A stretch of 64,000 bases of DNA, taken from assembly GCF_003602275.1 (NCBI RefSeq), contig NZ_QZVT01000011.1, positions 1 through 64,000 on the forward strand. The letters are read 5' to 3'. Shown here in pieces: positions 20,017 through 30,246 of the stretch (position 1 is the first letter of the stretch; each line of letters begins with the position of its first letter). This DNA is from Arthrobacter cheniae (GTDB taxonomy: Bacteria; Actinomycetota; Actinomycetes; Actinomycetales; Micrococcaceae). Made by a program: the position numbers and the translations under genes. Under the pieces are notes generated by a model. That model made no database searches. It saw only the letters and a list, made by a program, of their open reading frames with translations, and was not told where the DNA came from.

Positions 20017-22005
20017 CTAGGCCAGTGCCTGATGGGCGCGGGCTGCCTCCAGCCATCGGAGGGTCTCATCGCGCAATTCCTCCGGGGCGACGACGGCGGC
20101 CAGCCCTCCGAGTCCCGCGACCAGGCCGGGAATCCATGAGCTCGATGCCACCCTCAGACGCGCGGCGAGGCGGTCCTCACCCAACTCCAGGATGGCGTCG
20201 GCGTTGTACTGGGTCGCAATCCAGCGGGCCCTGGGTTCCAGGACGAGCGTCACTGTGTGGTCCTCCGCCCCGGAGCGATAGGGGGACACGGTCCGCCTGT
20301 CGCGGGTGAGGGACTCCTCGTCCACACTGGCCGTTGCGGGCTGGTCGGTCAGGGCCGCGCTCTGGATGCGGTCGAGGCGGAAGTTCCGCAGACCGTCGGA
20401 GTCCACGCTCCACGCTTCGAGGTACCAGGTGTCCTGGTGAAGGAAGATCCGGATGGGCTCGAGCAGGCGGTGCGTGATCTCGTCACGCGTCGGCACGAAG
20501 TAGTCCACCTCCACCCGCACGCCCGACTGGAGGGCGGCCTGCAGCACCTCGAGGGTCGGATCGATGTCGTCCTCCGTGAGCTTGGTGGCGACAGCCGTGC
20601 CGATGTGGGCGGCGTCGCCTGCGGCGGCGGTCAGTTTGGTCTGGGCGCTGACAATCGCCTCGTTGTTGCGCATGCCGGGCAGCTCGCGCAGTGCCTGCAG
20701 TCCGACGATCAGGGAGCATGCTTCGTCCATGCTCAGCTTCACGGGTTCCGCCAGGTCGCGCGCGTTGGTGAGGTAGATCCTGCCGTCCTCGATGTTCACG
20801 TCCATGAGGCCGTCCGGGTAGTGCCGCGGTCCGCTGACGAAGAGCAGGTCGAGGTCCTTGGTGAGCTGATTCTCGGAGACGTCAAACCTCCTGGCGGTCT
20901 CCCCTATCTCGGACCCCGGGTGGGCGAGGAGGTAGGGCACCAGGTCGAGGAGGCGAAGCAGGTGGTCCTGCGACGAGGACTTCCGCCGCGGAGCCGGACG
21001 AACCCCCTCGGTCATCTCAAGGTCCTCGGGCGCGGCGAGAGCGGCGTCGTAGGCGCTCCCGAGCAGGCGCGACACCTCGACGGCCAACTCCTGTGGTTCC
21101 TCGATTCTGGCATTGACGCCCAACCCGGCGATGGTGGCCGCCATGGGGCTGGATGCCGCGTAAGGCACGCGGAGGATATCCCACTCCTCCCCGGTCTGCA
21201 GGACCTCGGCATCCTTGCGGACGCGCAGCACCTGGCAGGATCCGGGCCGGACGGCGACGACGGCTGTCCGGTCGGGCTCACTGCGCGATAGTGAGGAGAG
21301 CGTCTGGTTCATGTCGAAGGAGGCTGGGACGTCGAACGTCCCCTTCAGCAGGACTGGCTCTCCGGTCATGCGGGACAGGCGAAAGAAGCGTTCGGCCCTG
21401 CGCGTGGTGTCGTAGCCCACCACATACCAGTGGCCGAACCTCGCTCCCATGCCCCAGGGGTGCACCGTGCGGACTTCTTCGCGCCCGGTGCTCGCGGCCC
21501 GGTACGGGAAGCGGATGGGGGCTCGGGAGGTCAGGGCCAGCCAGACGACGTCCCAGTAGGGGGCGTCGGTGGTGATGCGCGGCTGGATGAGCGGAGTCAG
21601 CGCGGTACCGCCGTCGACGCTGCGGGAGCTCAGCTTCCTGAGGGCGCGCGACGCGGCGGAGTCGAGCGATCCCTGGTCCCATACACCGGCGGCCAGGTTG
21701 AGGACGGCGTACTCCTCCGGAAGGAAGGTCACGCCGCCGAGCCGGTAGTCCTCGGCGTTGATGCGGTAGCGCTGCACCGTGTTGTCGTTGTCGAAGAGGG
21801 TGTCCTCGCTGAATGATTCCAGGGGGATGCCCTGCTCGCGGAGTGCGGCCTTGTCCCGGTCGAAGAGTTTCTCGCGTGCAGCGACCGACGTCGCCTCCCG
21901 GTACAGATCGATCTCCTGGAACAATTCCTCCTTCGTGAACCCACGCCGGCTCGAGAGCAGCATGATCACGAGTGTGAGGAGGCGTTCGGTACGTTTTGCG
22001 GACAC
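20017..22005 (-). CDS. pafBC: PafBC, fused WYL-domain DNA-damage transcription activator
   Basis: One 662-residue chain contains both the PafB half (about 1-320) and the PafC half (about 335-662), which are separate genes in mycobacteria. Each half has an N-terminal winged-helix region (KRTERLLTLVIMLL; DHLLRLLDLVPYLLAH) and a WYL domain (HWYVVGYDT; DTWYLEAWSVDSDGLRNFRLDRI). PafBC activates LexA-independent DNA-damage genes and is not part of pupylation despite its location. A natural fusion is known from Arthrobacter, so this is not an assembly error. TAGGGT six bases before the GTG start suggests a leaderless message. Confidence 0.95.
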   Translation of the reverse strand: MSAKRTERLLTLVIMLLSSRRGFTKEELFQEIDLYREATSVAAREKLFDRDKAALREQGIPLESFSEDTLFDNDNTVQRYRINAEDYRLGGVTFLPEEYAVLNLAAGVWDQGSLDSAASRALRKLSSRSVDGGTALTPLIQPRITTDAPYWDVVWLALTSRAPIRFPYRAASTGREEVRTVHPWGMGARFGHWYVVGYDTTRRAERFFRLSRMTGEPVLLKGTFDVPASFDMNQTLSSLSRSEPDRTAVVAVRPGSCQVLRVRKDAEVLQTGEEWDILRVPYAASSPMAATIAGLGVNARIEEPQELAVEVSRLLGSAYDAALAAPEDLEMTEGVRPAPRRKSSSQDHLLRLLDLVPYLLAHPGSEIGETARRFDVSENQLTKDLDLLFVSGPRHYPDGLMDVNIEDGRIYLTNARDLAEPVKLSMDEACSLIVGLQALRELPGMRNNEAIVSAQTKLTAAAGDAAHIGTAVATKLTEDDIDPTLEVLQAALQSGVRVEVDYFVPTRDEITHRLLEPIRIFLHQDTWYLEAWSVDSDGLRNFRLDRIQSAALTDQPATASVDEESLTRDRRTVSPYRSGAEDHTVTLVLEPRARWIATQYNADAILELGEDRLAARLRVASSSWIPGLVAGLGGLAAVVAPEELRDETLRWLEAARAHQALA

Positions 22006-22033
22006 GGTGAAACCCTACCTTCGGGGAAGCGGC

Positions 22034-22115
22034 GGAAGGGACGCACGCCAACCTGGGTTGACCTGCGTCCCTTCCGGACGGAGCTGCGGTATTACTGGGC
22101 CGGGACGGCCGGCCC
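22034..22115 (-). terminator. Two hairpins downstream of the FKBP gene
   Basis: A perfect 12-bp stem (GGAAGGGACGCA with its complement, 22034-22075) and a 7-bp stem (GGGCCGG/CCGGCCC, 22097-22115) lie just after the FKBP stop codon. There is no T-run, but the stability and place fit a terminator for the isomerase genes ahead of pafBC. Confidence 0.55.
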
Positions 22116-22121
22116 GTGGTG

Positions 22122-22517
22122 TTAGCGGACCGCCAGGAGGTCCACGACGAAGATCAGTGCCTCGTTGGGGCCGATGGCCGAACCGGCCCCGCTCGGACCG
22201 TAGGCGAGGTGGGACGGGATCTCGAGCCGACGGCGACCGCCGACCTTCATGCCGAGGAGCCCTTGGTCCCAACCCTGGATAACCTGGCCCACGCCGACCT
22301 TGAAGTCGAGCGGAGCGCCGCGGTTCCACGAGGCGTCGAACTCCTCGCCCGTCGAGAACGCGACGCCCACATAGTGGGTGGACACGGTATTGCCGGGCTT
22401 CGCCTCGTCGCCCTTCCCTTCGATGATGTCTTCGATCACGAGGTCGGCGGGGACGTCGTGTGAGGGGAAGTCGATCTCCGGCTTCTGCCGGTCGAAGTCG
22501 CGCTGTCCGAAGGACAT
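22122..22517 (-). CDS. FKBP-type peptidyl-prolyl cis-trans isomerase, cytosolic
   Basis: The 131-residue single FKBP domain contains the usual active-site blocks: VSTHYVGVAFSTGEEFDASW, VIQGWDQGLLGMKVGGRRRLEIP and LAYGP. No signal peptide is present. It catalyses proline isomerisation during folding. AAAGGA precedes the ATG. It follows the lipoprotein FKBP by 41 bp on the same strand, so the two are probably co-transcribed. Confidence 0.93.
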   Translation of the reverse strand: MSFGQRDFDRQKPEIDFPSHDVPADLVIEDIIEGKGDEAKPGNTVSTHYVGVAFSTGEEFDASWNRGAPLDFKVGVGQVIQGWDQGLLGMKVGGRRRLEIPSHLAYGPSGAGSAIGPNEALIFVVDLLAVR

Positions 22518-22558
22518 GGATTCCTTTCCTGGAGCTGTTGGTTGCGGAGAGCGCAGGA

Positions 22559-23494
22559 CTACTGCGCCGCTTCCTTGCTGACGATCTCGACGTAGAACAC
22601 GAGCGTGCCGGAGGGCTGGCCCTCCTGGGCGTTGGGGTAGGCCCAGGGCTCAGGGATGACGAGCATGACCTTGGAGCCGACCTTCTGTCCGGCCAGGCCC
22701 TTCGTCCAGCCGGTGATGACACCGTTCAGCGGGAAGGATGCTGCTTCGCCGCGATCGAAGCTCGAGTCGAACTTCTCGCCGTCGGCGTAGGTCCAGCCGG
22801 TGTAGTTCGCGGAGATGGTGTCGGCGTCCGTCAGGACTTCACCGTCGCCTTCCTCGAGCACCTTGACGACCAGATCGTCCGCGGGCTCGTTCTCGGGGAT
22901 TTTAACCGCAGGAGCGCCGTCGTCTCCGAAGGTGAACGTCGGCAGTTGGCCCTCGTCGTCGAGCTTCTTGACGTCCTCGGGCGAGAGGACCTCGGGCTCG
23001 GGCGGAGGCTGCTCGGCGGAGATGACCTTGAGGACGATCAGCTGCTCCGGCGTCGCGCTCTGCCCCTCGGCGGGCTCAGGCGCAGGGCGGGTATAGGCGA
23101 CCTGCGCGCCGATCTTCGTTCCGACCAGGACCTCGTAGAGTTCGGCGTCCTGCTCCTTGAGCGTGTCGTCGACCGGCAGGACCTGGGGGTCGCCCTGACT
23201 GTAGGTCTCGCCGAGGATCTCGCCGTCCGTGGCATTGAGTGCGACCAGCTTGTAACGGATCTGCTCCCCGGCCTCGACGGCGTCGCCATCGCCTTCCGTA
23301 ACGGTCTTCGCCGCTACGCCGCTGATGTCGAGGGGTGATTCGAATTCGACCTTCGGCGCTTCCTCGTCCGACCCGCCGCTCACCTTGATCGTGTCGAAGA
23401 CCTCGGCGGCGCCCGCCGAATTTCCCGTCGTCGTGCCGCCACAGGCCGTGACCACCATCAGCAGCGGAAGGAGGGTTGCTAGTACTTTTCGCAC
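22559..23494 (-). CDS. FKBP-type peptidyl-prolyl isomerase lipoprotein
   Basis: The N-terminus is a lipoprotein signal (MRKVLATLLPLLMVVTAC) with the lipobox Cys at 18, so the protein is anchored outside the membrane. The C-terminal FKBP domain (about 205-311) has ISANYTGWTYADGEKFDSSFDRG and VITGWTKGLAGQKVGSKVMLVIP. The middle (about 55-160) looks like a second, degenerate FKBP-like domain without those active-site blocks. A role in folding exported proteins is likely. The start is GTG with a weak GAAAG upstream. Confidence 0.9.
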   Translation of the reverse strand: MRKVLATLLPLLMVVTACGGTTTGNSAGAAEVFDTIKVSGGSDEEAPKVEFESPLDISGVAAKTVTEGDGDAVEAGEQIRYKLVALNATDGEILGETYSQGDPQVLPVDDTLKEQDAELYEVLVGTKIGAQVAYTRPAPEPAEGQSATPEQLIVLKVISAEQPPPEPEVLSPEDVKKLDDEGQLPTFTFGDDGAPAVKIPENEPADDLVVKVLEEGDGEVLTDADTISANYTGWTYADGEKFDSSFDRGEAASFPLNGVITGWTKGLAGQKVGSKVMLVIPEPWAYPNAQEGQPSGTLVFYVEIVSKEAAQ

Positions 23495-23648
23495 AGAACT
23501 ACTTTCAGATTGATGTCCAGTTCAGGCTGCCTGCAGAACAAAGGGCCCTGACAAGCCTAACGGCTCCGGCTGTGCAGTTTCTCCTTGAAAAGCCCTGGCA
23601 GCCCGCTTCCCGGGACCACGCGGTGCCCGATACCGGCCGTGCGACACG

Positions 23649-25010
23649 TCACAACTGCTGAAGGAGTGCCTCCACCCGCTCGTCGACGGAGGTGAAAGGG
23701 TCCTTGCAGAGGATGGTCTGCTGTGCCCTGTCATTGAGCTTGAGGTGTACCCAGTCGACCGTGTAGTCGCGGTTCGCCTCCTTGGCCCGGCGGACGAATT
23801 CGCCACGCAGCCGGGCGCGGGTGGTCTGCGGCGGGTGGTCCACCGCCTCCTTGACGGCGGTGTCATCGACGACCCGCGCGGCCTCCCCCCGCGCCTGCAG
23901 CAGGAAGAACAGGCCGCGGGACCGCGAGATGTCGTGGTACGTCAGGTCCAGCTGTGCTGCCCTGGCCGAGTCGAGATCGCCTCCGGAACGAGCGAGGTAC
24001 CGGTCGATGAGTTTCTTCTTGATCGCCCAGTCGATCTCCGTGTCGATCGCTGAGGTATTGCCCGTCTCGACCGCATCCAGATCCCGCTCCCACAGGTCGA
24101 GGATGGTGGGCACGTGGTCATTGTGCGCACCGTGCTCGCCGACGAACGCCGTCATTCGCGCCAGGTATTCGCGCTGCATCTCGAGAGCCGTCATCTGCCG
24201 GCCGTTGGCGAGCTTCAGGAGCTGGCGGCCCGTGAGGTCGTGCGAGATCTCACGGATGCTGCGGATGGGGTTCTCCAGCCGGAAGTCCCGCATCAGCTCA
24301 CCGGCCTCGACCATGCGCAGCAGCAGGTCCACGGAACCGATCTTCAGCAGCGTGGTGGTCTCGGACATGTTCGAATCACCGGCGATGACGTGCAACCGGC
24401 GGTAGTGCTCCGCGTCCGCGTGCGGCTCGTCCCTCGTATTGATGATCGGTCGGGAACGGGTGGTGGCCGAGGAAATGCCCTCCCACAGGTGGTCAGCCCG
24501 CTGCGAGAAGGCGTAGAGGGAACCCGTCTGCGTCTTCAGGACCTTGCCGGCCCCGACCAGGAGCTGCCGCGTGACGAGGAAGGGGATGAGGATGTCGGCG
24601 AGCCGGGCGAACTCGAGCTTGCGGGGGATGAGGTAGTTCTCGTGGCTGCCGTAGGAGTTGCCCGCGGAGTCCGTGTTGTTCTTGAAAAGATAGATCTGGC
24701 CGTCATACCCCTCATGGGCCAGCTTGCGCTGTGCCTCCGCCACGAGATCCTCGAGGATCAGTTCTCCCGCGCGATCGTGAGCGACCAGCTGCGCGAGATC
24801 GTCACACTCGGCTGTGGCGTACTCCGGGTGTGATCCGACGTCGAGGTAGAGGCGCGAGCCGTTGGTCAGGAAGACGTTGGAGGACCTCCCCCAGCTGACG
24901 ACCTTGCGGAAGAGGTAGCGCGCTACTTCTTCCGGTGAGAGCGGCCGTGACGTCGGCCCCGAGTAGGAGATGCCGAACTCGGTCTCGACTCCGTAGATGC
25001 GACGGTCCAT
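23649..25010 (-). CDS. pafA: PafA, Pup-protein ligase
   Basis: PafA uses ATP to join the C-terminal Glu of Pup to lysines of target proteins. The 453-residue chain shows the glutamine-synthetase-like fold motifs: [12 protein letters not shown] at the N-terminus (metal-binding Glu and the catalytic-site loop), [39 protein letters not shown] and [20 protein letters not shown]. Its start overlaps the prcA stop by one base (TGATG), so translation is coupled. It is smaller than the paralogue Dop, as usual. Confidence 0.97.
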   Translation of the reverse strand: MDRRIYGVETEFGISYSGPTSRPLSPEEVARYLFRKVVSWGRSSNVFLTNGSRLYLDVGSHPEYATAECDDLAQLVAHDRAGELILEDLVAEAQRKLAHEGYDGQIYLFKNNTDSAGNSYGSHENYLIPRKLEFARLADILIPFLVTRQLLVGAGKVLKTQTGSLYAFSQRADHLWEGISSATTRSRPIINTRDEPHADAEHYRRLHVIAGDSNMSETTTLLKIGSVDLLLRMVEAGELMRDFRLENPIRSIREISHDLTGRQLLKLANGRQMTALEMQREYLARMTAFVGEHGAHNDHVPTILDLWERDLDAVETGNTSAIDTEIDWAIKKKLIDRYLARSGGDLDSARAAQLDLTYHDISRSRGLFFLLQARGEAARVVDDTAVKEAVDHPPQTTRARLRGEFVRRAKEANRDYTVDWVHLKLNDRAQQTILCKDPFTSVDERVEALLQQL

Positions 25011-25759
25011 CAGGTGTCCTGTCCATGCTGCAGCAGATTCTCGAGTTCCGGACCGCCGATGCGCCGGAAAGCGCGGCGGCTTCCGCGCAGGGTGTCCGGA
25101 TCCCGTTCGAGGAAGGCAACCTCGATCAGCGACGGATCCAGCGCAGGCGGAACGTGGTGCTCCGCGTCGGCCGGCACGGCGGTACCCGCGCCCTCGCGTC
25201 TCAGGGATTGCGCTGCCGCGCGAACGGCCTCCGGGAGCGAGAGGTCGGCGGACCAGGAGTTGCGCAGGGCATCCACGACGGAGTCGGCGGCACCGCCCAT
25301 GACCACGAAGCCCGGCTCGTCGGCGATGGAACCGTCGAACGTCAGGCGGTACAGGTGGTCCGCGTCCTGGCTATGGCCGACCTCGGCGACCACGAGCTCC
25401 ACCTCGAACGGCTTGCTCTCGGCGGTGAAGACGGCTCCGAGGCTCTGGGCGTAGACGCTGGCGAGTCCGCGCGCGGTCACGTCCTCGCGCGCGTAGGAGT
25501 ATCCCCGGACGTCGGCGTACCGCACGCCTGCCTGCCTGAGGCTCTCGAACTCGTTGTACTTCCCCACCGCAGCGAAGGCGATGCGGTCGTAGATCTCGCC
25601 CAGCTTGTGCAGCGAGGGAGAAGGATTTTCGGCGACGAGCGCTATGCCGTCCCGGCAGCTCATCACGACCACCGATCGGCCCCGGCCGATTCCCTTCCGC
25701 GCGAAGTCCGCGCGGTCCTTCATCAGCTGCTCGGGCGAGACGTAGAACTGCTGTGTCAT
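25010..25759 (-). CDS. prcA: Proteasome alpha subunit PrcA
   Basis: The 249-residue protein forms the outer gate rings of the 20S core. The N-terminal gating tail ([23 protein letters not shown]), the core segment [17 protein letters not shown] and [13 protein letters not shown] are typical. It lacks the N-terminal catalytic Thr. It starts three bases after prcB and overlaps pafA by one base. A C-terminal HbYX-accepting pocket cannot be judged from sequence alone. Confidence 0.97.
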   Translation of the reverse strand: MTQQFYVSPEQLMKDRADFARKGIGRGRSVVVMSCRDGIALVAENPSPSLHKLGEIYDRIAFAAVGKYNEFESLRQAGVRYADVRGYSYAREDVTARGLASVYAQSLGAVFTAESKPFEVELVVAEVGHSQDADHLYRLTFDGSIADEPGFVVMGGAADSVVDALRNSWSADLSLPEAVRAAAQSLRREGAGTAVPADAEHHVPPALDPSLIEVAFLERDPDTLRGSRRAFRRIGGPELENLLQHGQDT

Positions 25760-25762
25760 GAC

Positions 25763-26590
25763 CTATGCCTCCCGGCCCGCCGAAGAACGGGCGTCAATGA
25801 TGGTGTGCGCAACGGTCTCGAGGTCACGGTCGGGAATCCGACGCGTCCCGGCTCCGTCCACAACGTAGACCACCGGCCACAGTGCGCGCACGGCGTCCGG
25901 TCCGCCGGTCGCTGAGTCGTCGTCGGCGGCGTCGTACAGCGCTTCGACGGCCACGCGCACGGCCGATGCCTCGTCCAGGCGCGGGCTCCACAGCTTCTTG
26001 AGCGATCCCCGCGCGAACACCGATCCGGAGCCGACCGAGTGGTGCTCCTGCTCCTCGTACCGTCCGCCGGTGACGTCGAAGGAGAAGAGCCGCCCCACGT
26101 GGCGGTCGGTGTCGAAGCCGGCGAAGAGGGGGACGACGGCGAGACCCTGCATCGCCATCGGGAGGTTCTGACGAACCATGGCCGCGAGGCGGTTGGCCTT
26201 GCCGTCGAGGCTCATCAGGGTGGCCTCGATCTTCTCGTAGTGCTCGAGCTCCACCTGGAACAGTCGCGTCAGGTCCAGCCCGATACCGGCGCTCCCCGCG
26301 ATACCGAGGACGGAATAGCGATCAGCCGCGAAAACCTTCTCGATATGTCGGCTCGCGATGACGTTGCCCATGGTGGCACGTCGGTCACCGGCCATCAGCA
26401 CGCCGCCGGGGAACGTCAGCGAGACGATCGTCGTGGCGTGCGGAGCGAGGTGGGAGGCGTCGGTGGAAGCGGTTCCCGGACCGAGCGTCCGGTTGGACGG
26501 CAGCAGCCCGGGATGGTGCGTTCCGAGGTAGTCGGCGAAGGAGGCCGAGGCGGCCCGCGGAACCGCTGCTGCTGCATCATCCGGAAGCAT
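25763..26590 (-). CDS. prcB: Proteasome beta subunit PrcB
   Basis: The catalytic subunit of the 20S core. A 52-residue propeptide ends before Thr53 in [13 protein letters not shown]; this Thr becomes the nucleophile after self-cleavage. The catalytic Asp/Lys region is present (GDRRATMGN, then IEKVFAA). The family normally has Gly before the Thr, here Ala. Total length is 275 residues. It lies three bases after pup and three before prcA, so the genes form a tight operon. Confidence 0.97.
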   Translation of the reverse strand: MLPDDAAAAVPRAASASFADYLGTHHPGLLPSNRTLGPGTASTDASHLAPHATTIVSLTFPGGVLMAGDRRATMGNVIASRHIEKVFAADRYSVLGIAGSAGIGLDLTRLFQVELEHYEKIEATLMSLDGKANRLAAMVRQNLPMAMQGLAVVPLFAGFDTDRHVGRLFSFDVTGGRYEEQEHHSVGSGSVFARGSLKKLWSPRLDEASAVRVAVEALYDAADDDSATGGPDAVRALWPVVYVVDGAGTRRIPDRDLETVAHTIIDARSSAGREA

Positions 26591-26593
26591 CCG

Positions 26594-26797
26594 CTACTGG
26601 CCGCCCTTCTGCACGAATCCGCGCACGAATTCCTCCGCATTGGACTCGAGGACACCGTCGATCTCGTCGAGCAGGTCGTCGACCCCCTGCGTCTGGGTGG
26701 ACTCCTGTGCGGCGGGAGCAGAGGGCACGGGCTCGGGGAGCTCCTCCTCCGATTCCGAGGACGAGCCGCCGGTGGTGATGCGGTCCTGTGAAGCCAT
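26594..26797 (-). CDS. pup: Prokaryotic ubiquitin-like protein Pup
   Basis: The 67-residue disordered tagging protein has the Mpa-binding helix region VDDLLDEIDGVLESNAEEFVRGFVQKGGQ. It ends in Gly-Gly-Gln, so Dop must deamidate the last residue to Glu before PafA can use it. The first 40 residues are Ser/Glu/Pro-rich. AAAGG lies ten bases before the ATG. Confidence 0.98.
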   Translation of the reverse strand: MASQDRITTGGSSSESEEELPEPVPSAPAAQESTQTQGVDDLLDEIDGVLESNAEEFVRGFVQKGGQ

Positions 26798-26848
26798 GAT
26801 GGCAGACCTTTCGTGGTCGTGGTCGTGATCGGTTCGGTGATCAGGTTC

Positions 26849-28492
26849 CTATGGTGACACGCGACGATCGGGGCCGCTCAACAATCGGGCAAGGAAGTCC
26901 TCGGCGTCGGCTGCAGCATCGAACAACTCCTCGGTGAGCGCCGCACTTCCCCGGAGCGGCTCCCTCGTCTGCACGCGCTGCAGCCGTCGCTCGCCGGGGA
27001 GCTCGAAGATGAGCGAGTCCCAGCTCGCACCGACGACCTGCGCCGGATATTCGGCGATGCAGCGGCCCCGGAAGTAGGCCCGCGTGTCCCGCGGCGGCTC
27101 CACGGCGGCCCGGGCTACGTCCGCCGGATCGACGAGCAGCTCGACATCGCCGCGCCGTGCCAGGCGCTGGTAGATGCCCCGCTCGGTTCGGAGGTCCGCG
27201 TACTGCAGGTCGACGAGCGCCAGACGCGGATCCGTCCAGGCGAGCCCGTCCCGCGCCCTGTAGGCCTCGAGCACCTTCAGCTTCGCGATCCAGTCCACGT
27301 GCCGGGCAGCATCCATCGGGTCCCGCCGCAGAGTGACGAGCAATGCCTGCCAGCGGTCGACGACGTCGCGCGTCTGCTCGTCAGCGTCCGCGGGAAGGGC
27401 GGCGAGGACCGCCTCGCAGTAGAGCTCCTGCAGCTCTACCCCTGTCATCATCCGGCCGTCCGTCAGTCGGACCGTGGTCGTCAGCGACGCGTCGTGGCTG
27501 ATGGCGTGAAGGGCTTCGACCGGGTCCTCGAGGACGGGAACCGGCGCCAGTCCCTGCTCGATGAGCGCGAGGACCAACGCCGTCGTCCCCACCTTCAGGT
27601 AGTTCGACACCTCATGCAGGTTCGCGTCACCGATGATGACGTGCAGGCGCCGGTACTTCTCCGCAACGGCGTGCGGTTCGTCGCGCGTGTTGATGATCGG
27701 GCGCCGAACGGTGGTCTCCAGTCCGATCTCGTTCTCGAAGAAGTCGGCGCGCTGGCTGATCTGGAAGCCCGGCTCCTGGTTGAGCGGACCGAGGCCCACC
27801 CGCCCGGCACCGCAGATGACCTGACGGGAGACGAAGAAGGGGATCAGCGCCTCCGCCAGCTTCGGGAAGGGCACGCTCCTCGGGACGAGGTAGTTCTCGT
27901 GGGAGCCGTAGGACACGCTCTTGTTGTCCGTGTTGTTCTTGTACAGGATGACCGGCGAAAAGCCCGGTGTGGCAGCGATCCGTTCCATCGCGGTGATGGC
28001 GACGAGGTCCCCCGCCCTGTCCCAGAGGACGGCGTCGAGCGGATTCGTCACCTCGGGCGAGGAGTACTCGGGGTGCGCGTGGTCGACGTAGAGCCGAGCC
28101 CCGTTGTTGAGCACGAGATTCATGAGGACAGCGGCCTCGGCAGGTTCGCCCCGCTCGAGGGCGATCTGTTCTGCGGTCAGCTCCTCCGATTCGTCGGTCA
28201 GCTGGCTGGGGTGTGCACGTGCGCGGTCCATCCGGTAGCCGCGCGCGTCCGTCAGCGGGGTCTCGTCCGTATAGTCCCAGCGCGTTCCGGCGAGATTGCC
28301 GAGCCCCTCACGCAGCGTGGCAGCGTAGGCGTTGACCACCTGGGAGGACAGCAGGGTGGAATTGGCGGACGGCAGCGCGGGCGCGATGATGCCGTACTCC
28401 GTCTCCGTCCCCATGACCCGGTGGACCGAGATCCCCTGACCGACGGGCGGTAGCCCTCCCGGAGAACGGGCCCGCCGTCCACCCGTGTCCAT
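26849..28492 (-). CDS. dop: Dop, Pup deamidase/depupylase
   Basis: Dop converts the terminal Gln of Pup to Glu and also removes Pup from substrates. The 547-residue chain has VHRVMGTETEYGI, the Dop-specific loop (about 40-80), NNGARLYVDHAHPEYSSPE with the catalytic Asp, [23 protein letters not shown] and [20 protein letters not shown]. Its ATG overlaps the mpa stop by one base (TGATG). The first 22 residues, rich in Gly/Arg, precede the conserved core and could mean that translation starts later. Confidence 0.97.
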   Translation of the reverse strand: MDTGGRRARSPGGLPPVGQGISVHRVMGTETEYGIIAPALPSANSTLLSSQVVNAYAATLREGLGNLAGTRWDYTDETPLTDARGYRMDRARAHPSQLTDESEELTAEQIALERGEPAEAAVLMNLVLNNGARLYVDHAHPEYSSPEVTNPLDAVLWDRAGDLVAITAMERIAATPGFSPVILYKNNTDNKSVSYGSHENYLVPRSVPFPKLAEALIPFFVSRQVICGAGRVGLGPLNQEPGFQISQRADFFENEIGLETTVRRPIINTRDEPHAVAEKYRRLHVIIGDANLHEVSNYLKVGTTALVLALIEQGLAPVPVLEDPVEALHAISHDASLTTTVRLTDGRMMTGVELQELYCEAVLAALPADADEQTRDVVDRWQALLVTLRRDPMDAARHVDWIAKLKVLEAYRARDGLAWTDPRLALVDLQYADLRTERGIYQRLARRGDVELLVDPADVARAAVEPPRDTRAYFRGRCIAEYPAQVVGASWDSLIFELPGERRLQRVQTREPLRGSAALTEELFDAAADAEDFLARLLSGPDRRVSP

Positions 28493-30246
28493 CACAGATA
28501 CTGACCCGTATTCGCCGTCGTCTCGATGGACTTGCCCGGCTCCTGGCCCGCCTTGCCCTGCACGATGGTGCGGATGTAAGTGATCCGCTCCCCCTTCTTG
28601 CCGGAGATGCGCGCCCAGTCGTCCGGGTTCGTGGTGTTCGGCATGTCCTCGTGTTCGCGGAACTCGTCGATCACGGCACGCATCAGGTGTTCGATGCGCA
28701 GTCCCTTGCTGCCATCCAGTAGCAGGTCCTTGATGGCGTACTTCTTCGCGCGGTCCACGACGTTCTGGATGACCGCGCCCGAGTTGAAGTCCTTGAAGTA
28801 CAGCATCTCGGTGTCGCCGTTGGCGTAGGTCACCTCGAGGTACTCGTTGGACTTGTCCGTCGAGTACATCTGCTCGACGGTCCGGCGGATCATCTCGGCG
28901 ATGGTGGTCTGAGGATCCCCGCCGTTCTCCTCGAGGTCGTCCGCGTGCAGCGGGAGGTTGGGGGTGATGTACTTCGCGAAGATCTCGGCCGCACCCTCGG
29001 CATCGGGCCTCTGGATCTTGATCTTCACATCGAGGCGACCCGGGCGGAGGATCGCGGGATCGATCATGTCCTCACGGTTGGAGGCCCCGATGACGATGAC
29101 GTTCTCCAGCTTTTCCACGCCGTCGATCTCGCTCAGCAGTTGCGGGACGATCGTGGTCTCGACGTCGGACGACACACCTGTGCCGCGCGTGCGGAAGAGC
29201 GATTCCATCTCGTCGAAGAACACGACGACCGGACTTCCGTCCGACGCCTTCTCCCGTGCCCGGGCGAAGATGAGCCGGATATGGCGCTCCGTCTCGCCGA
29301 CGTACTTGTCGAGTAGTTCCGGCCCCTTGATGTTGAGGAAGTAGCTGCGGACCTGCTCGACGCCGGCACGCTCGGCGGCTCGGGCGGCCAGCGAGTTCGC
29401 GACCGCTTTCGCGATCAGTGTCTTGCCGCAGCCCGGAGGACCGTAGAGCAGGATTCCCTTGGGGGGCTTAAGCCCATGCTCCCGGTAGAGATCCGGATGC
29501 AGGAACGGCAGTTCGACGGCGTCGCGAATCTGCTCGATCTGCGGGCCGAGGCCACCGATGTCGCCGTAGGCGATGTCCGGCACTTCCTCCAGGACGAGGT
29601 TCTCCACCTCGCTCCGGGGCACCTTCTCCAGGCCGTAGCCGGACTTGGTGTCGACGGCGAGGGCATCACCGACACGGATCTTCTCCGCCTGCAGGGGCCC
29701 GCTGAGCTTGATGACGCGCTCGTCGTCCGTACGGCCCACCACCAGCGCGCGGTCCGCGCCCAGGAGCTCCTTGACCGTGACCAGTTCGCCCGCCCGCTCG
29801 AAGCCGAGCGCGGCGACGATGGTGAGCGACTCGTTCAGCAGCACCTCCTGACCGGCAGCGAGCTGTCGGACGTTGATGAGGGGGCTCACCGTGACGCGGA
29901 GCTTACGCCCGGACTGCAGGATGTCCGCGGTGTCCTGCACCGTGGCCTCGGTGGTGGTGCCGGGCTCGGAGGGTCGCCTCGGGTTGACCTGCATGACGGT
30001 GGCGAAACTGAAGGGAGCAGCGCCCTCTTTCTCGAGGGCGGCCTTGAGCCTGACGATCTCCGTCCGGGCGGACTCGAGGGCCCCGACGAGCTTCCCGTTG
30101 TTCTGGGTGGCAGCCGCGAGCTGTCGATCGATATGGCGCAGTTTGTCCCGCAGAATATTCAACTGGCGCTGCGCCACGGTTGCGTCCACCTGCGGCGTCC
30201 CTCCCCCGAGATCAGCTGCGGGAGCGTTGTCTTCGGATTCCGGCAT
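28492..30246 (-). CDS. mpa: Proteasome-associated AAA+ ATPase Mpa/ARC
   Basis: A hexameric unfoldase that binds Pup and feeds substrates into PrcAB. The N-terminal coiled coil (about 22-75) is the Pup docking site, followed by two OB domains (about 95-230) and the AAA+ domain with Walker A GPPGCGKT, Walker [12 protein letters not shown] and the Arg finger region ILRPGRLD. The last residues GQYL include the penultimate Tyr used to open the alpha-ring gate. The length of 584 residues is normal. No SD at standard spacing is obvious; two TAAGGT elements lie 12 and 43 bases before the ATG and may belong to the operon promoter. Confidence 0.97.
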   Translation of the reverse strand: MPESEDNAPAADLGGGTPQVDATVAQRQLNILRDKLRHIDRQLAAATQNNGKLVGALESARTEIVRLKAALEKEGAAPFSFATVMQVNPRRPSEPGTTTEATVQDTADILQSGRKLRVTVSPLINVRQLAAGQEVLLNESLTIVAALGFERAGELVTVKELLGADRALVVGRTDDERVIKLSGPLQAEKIRVGDALAVDTKSGYGLEKVPRSEVENLVLEEVPDIAYGDIGGLGPQIEQIRDAVELPFLHPDLYREHGLKPPKGILLYGPPGCGKTLIAKAVANSLAARAAERAGVEQVRSYFLNIKGPELLDKYVGETERHIRLIFARAREKASDGSPVVVFFDEMESLFRTRGTGVSSDVETTIVPQLLSEIDGVEKLENVIVIGASNREDMIDPAILRPGRLDVKIKIQRPDAEGAAEIFAKYITPNLPLHADDLEENGGDPQTTIAEMIRRTVEQMYSTDKSNEYLEVTYANGDTEMLYFKDFNSGAVIQNVVDRAKKYAIKDLLLDGSKGLRIEHLMRAVIDEFREHEDMPNTTNPDDWARISGKKGERITYIRTIVQGKAGQEPGKSIETTANTGQYL

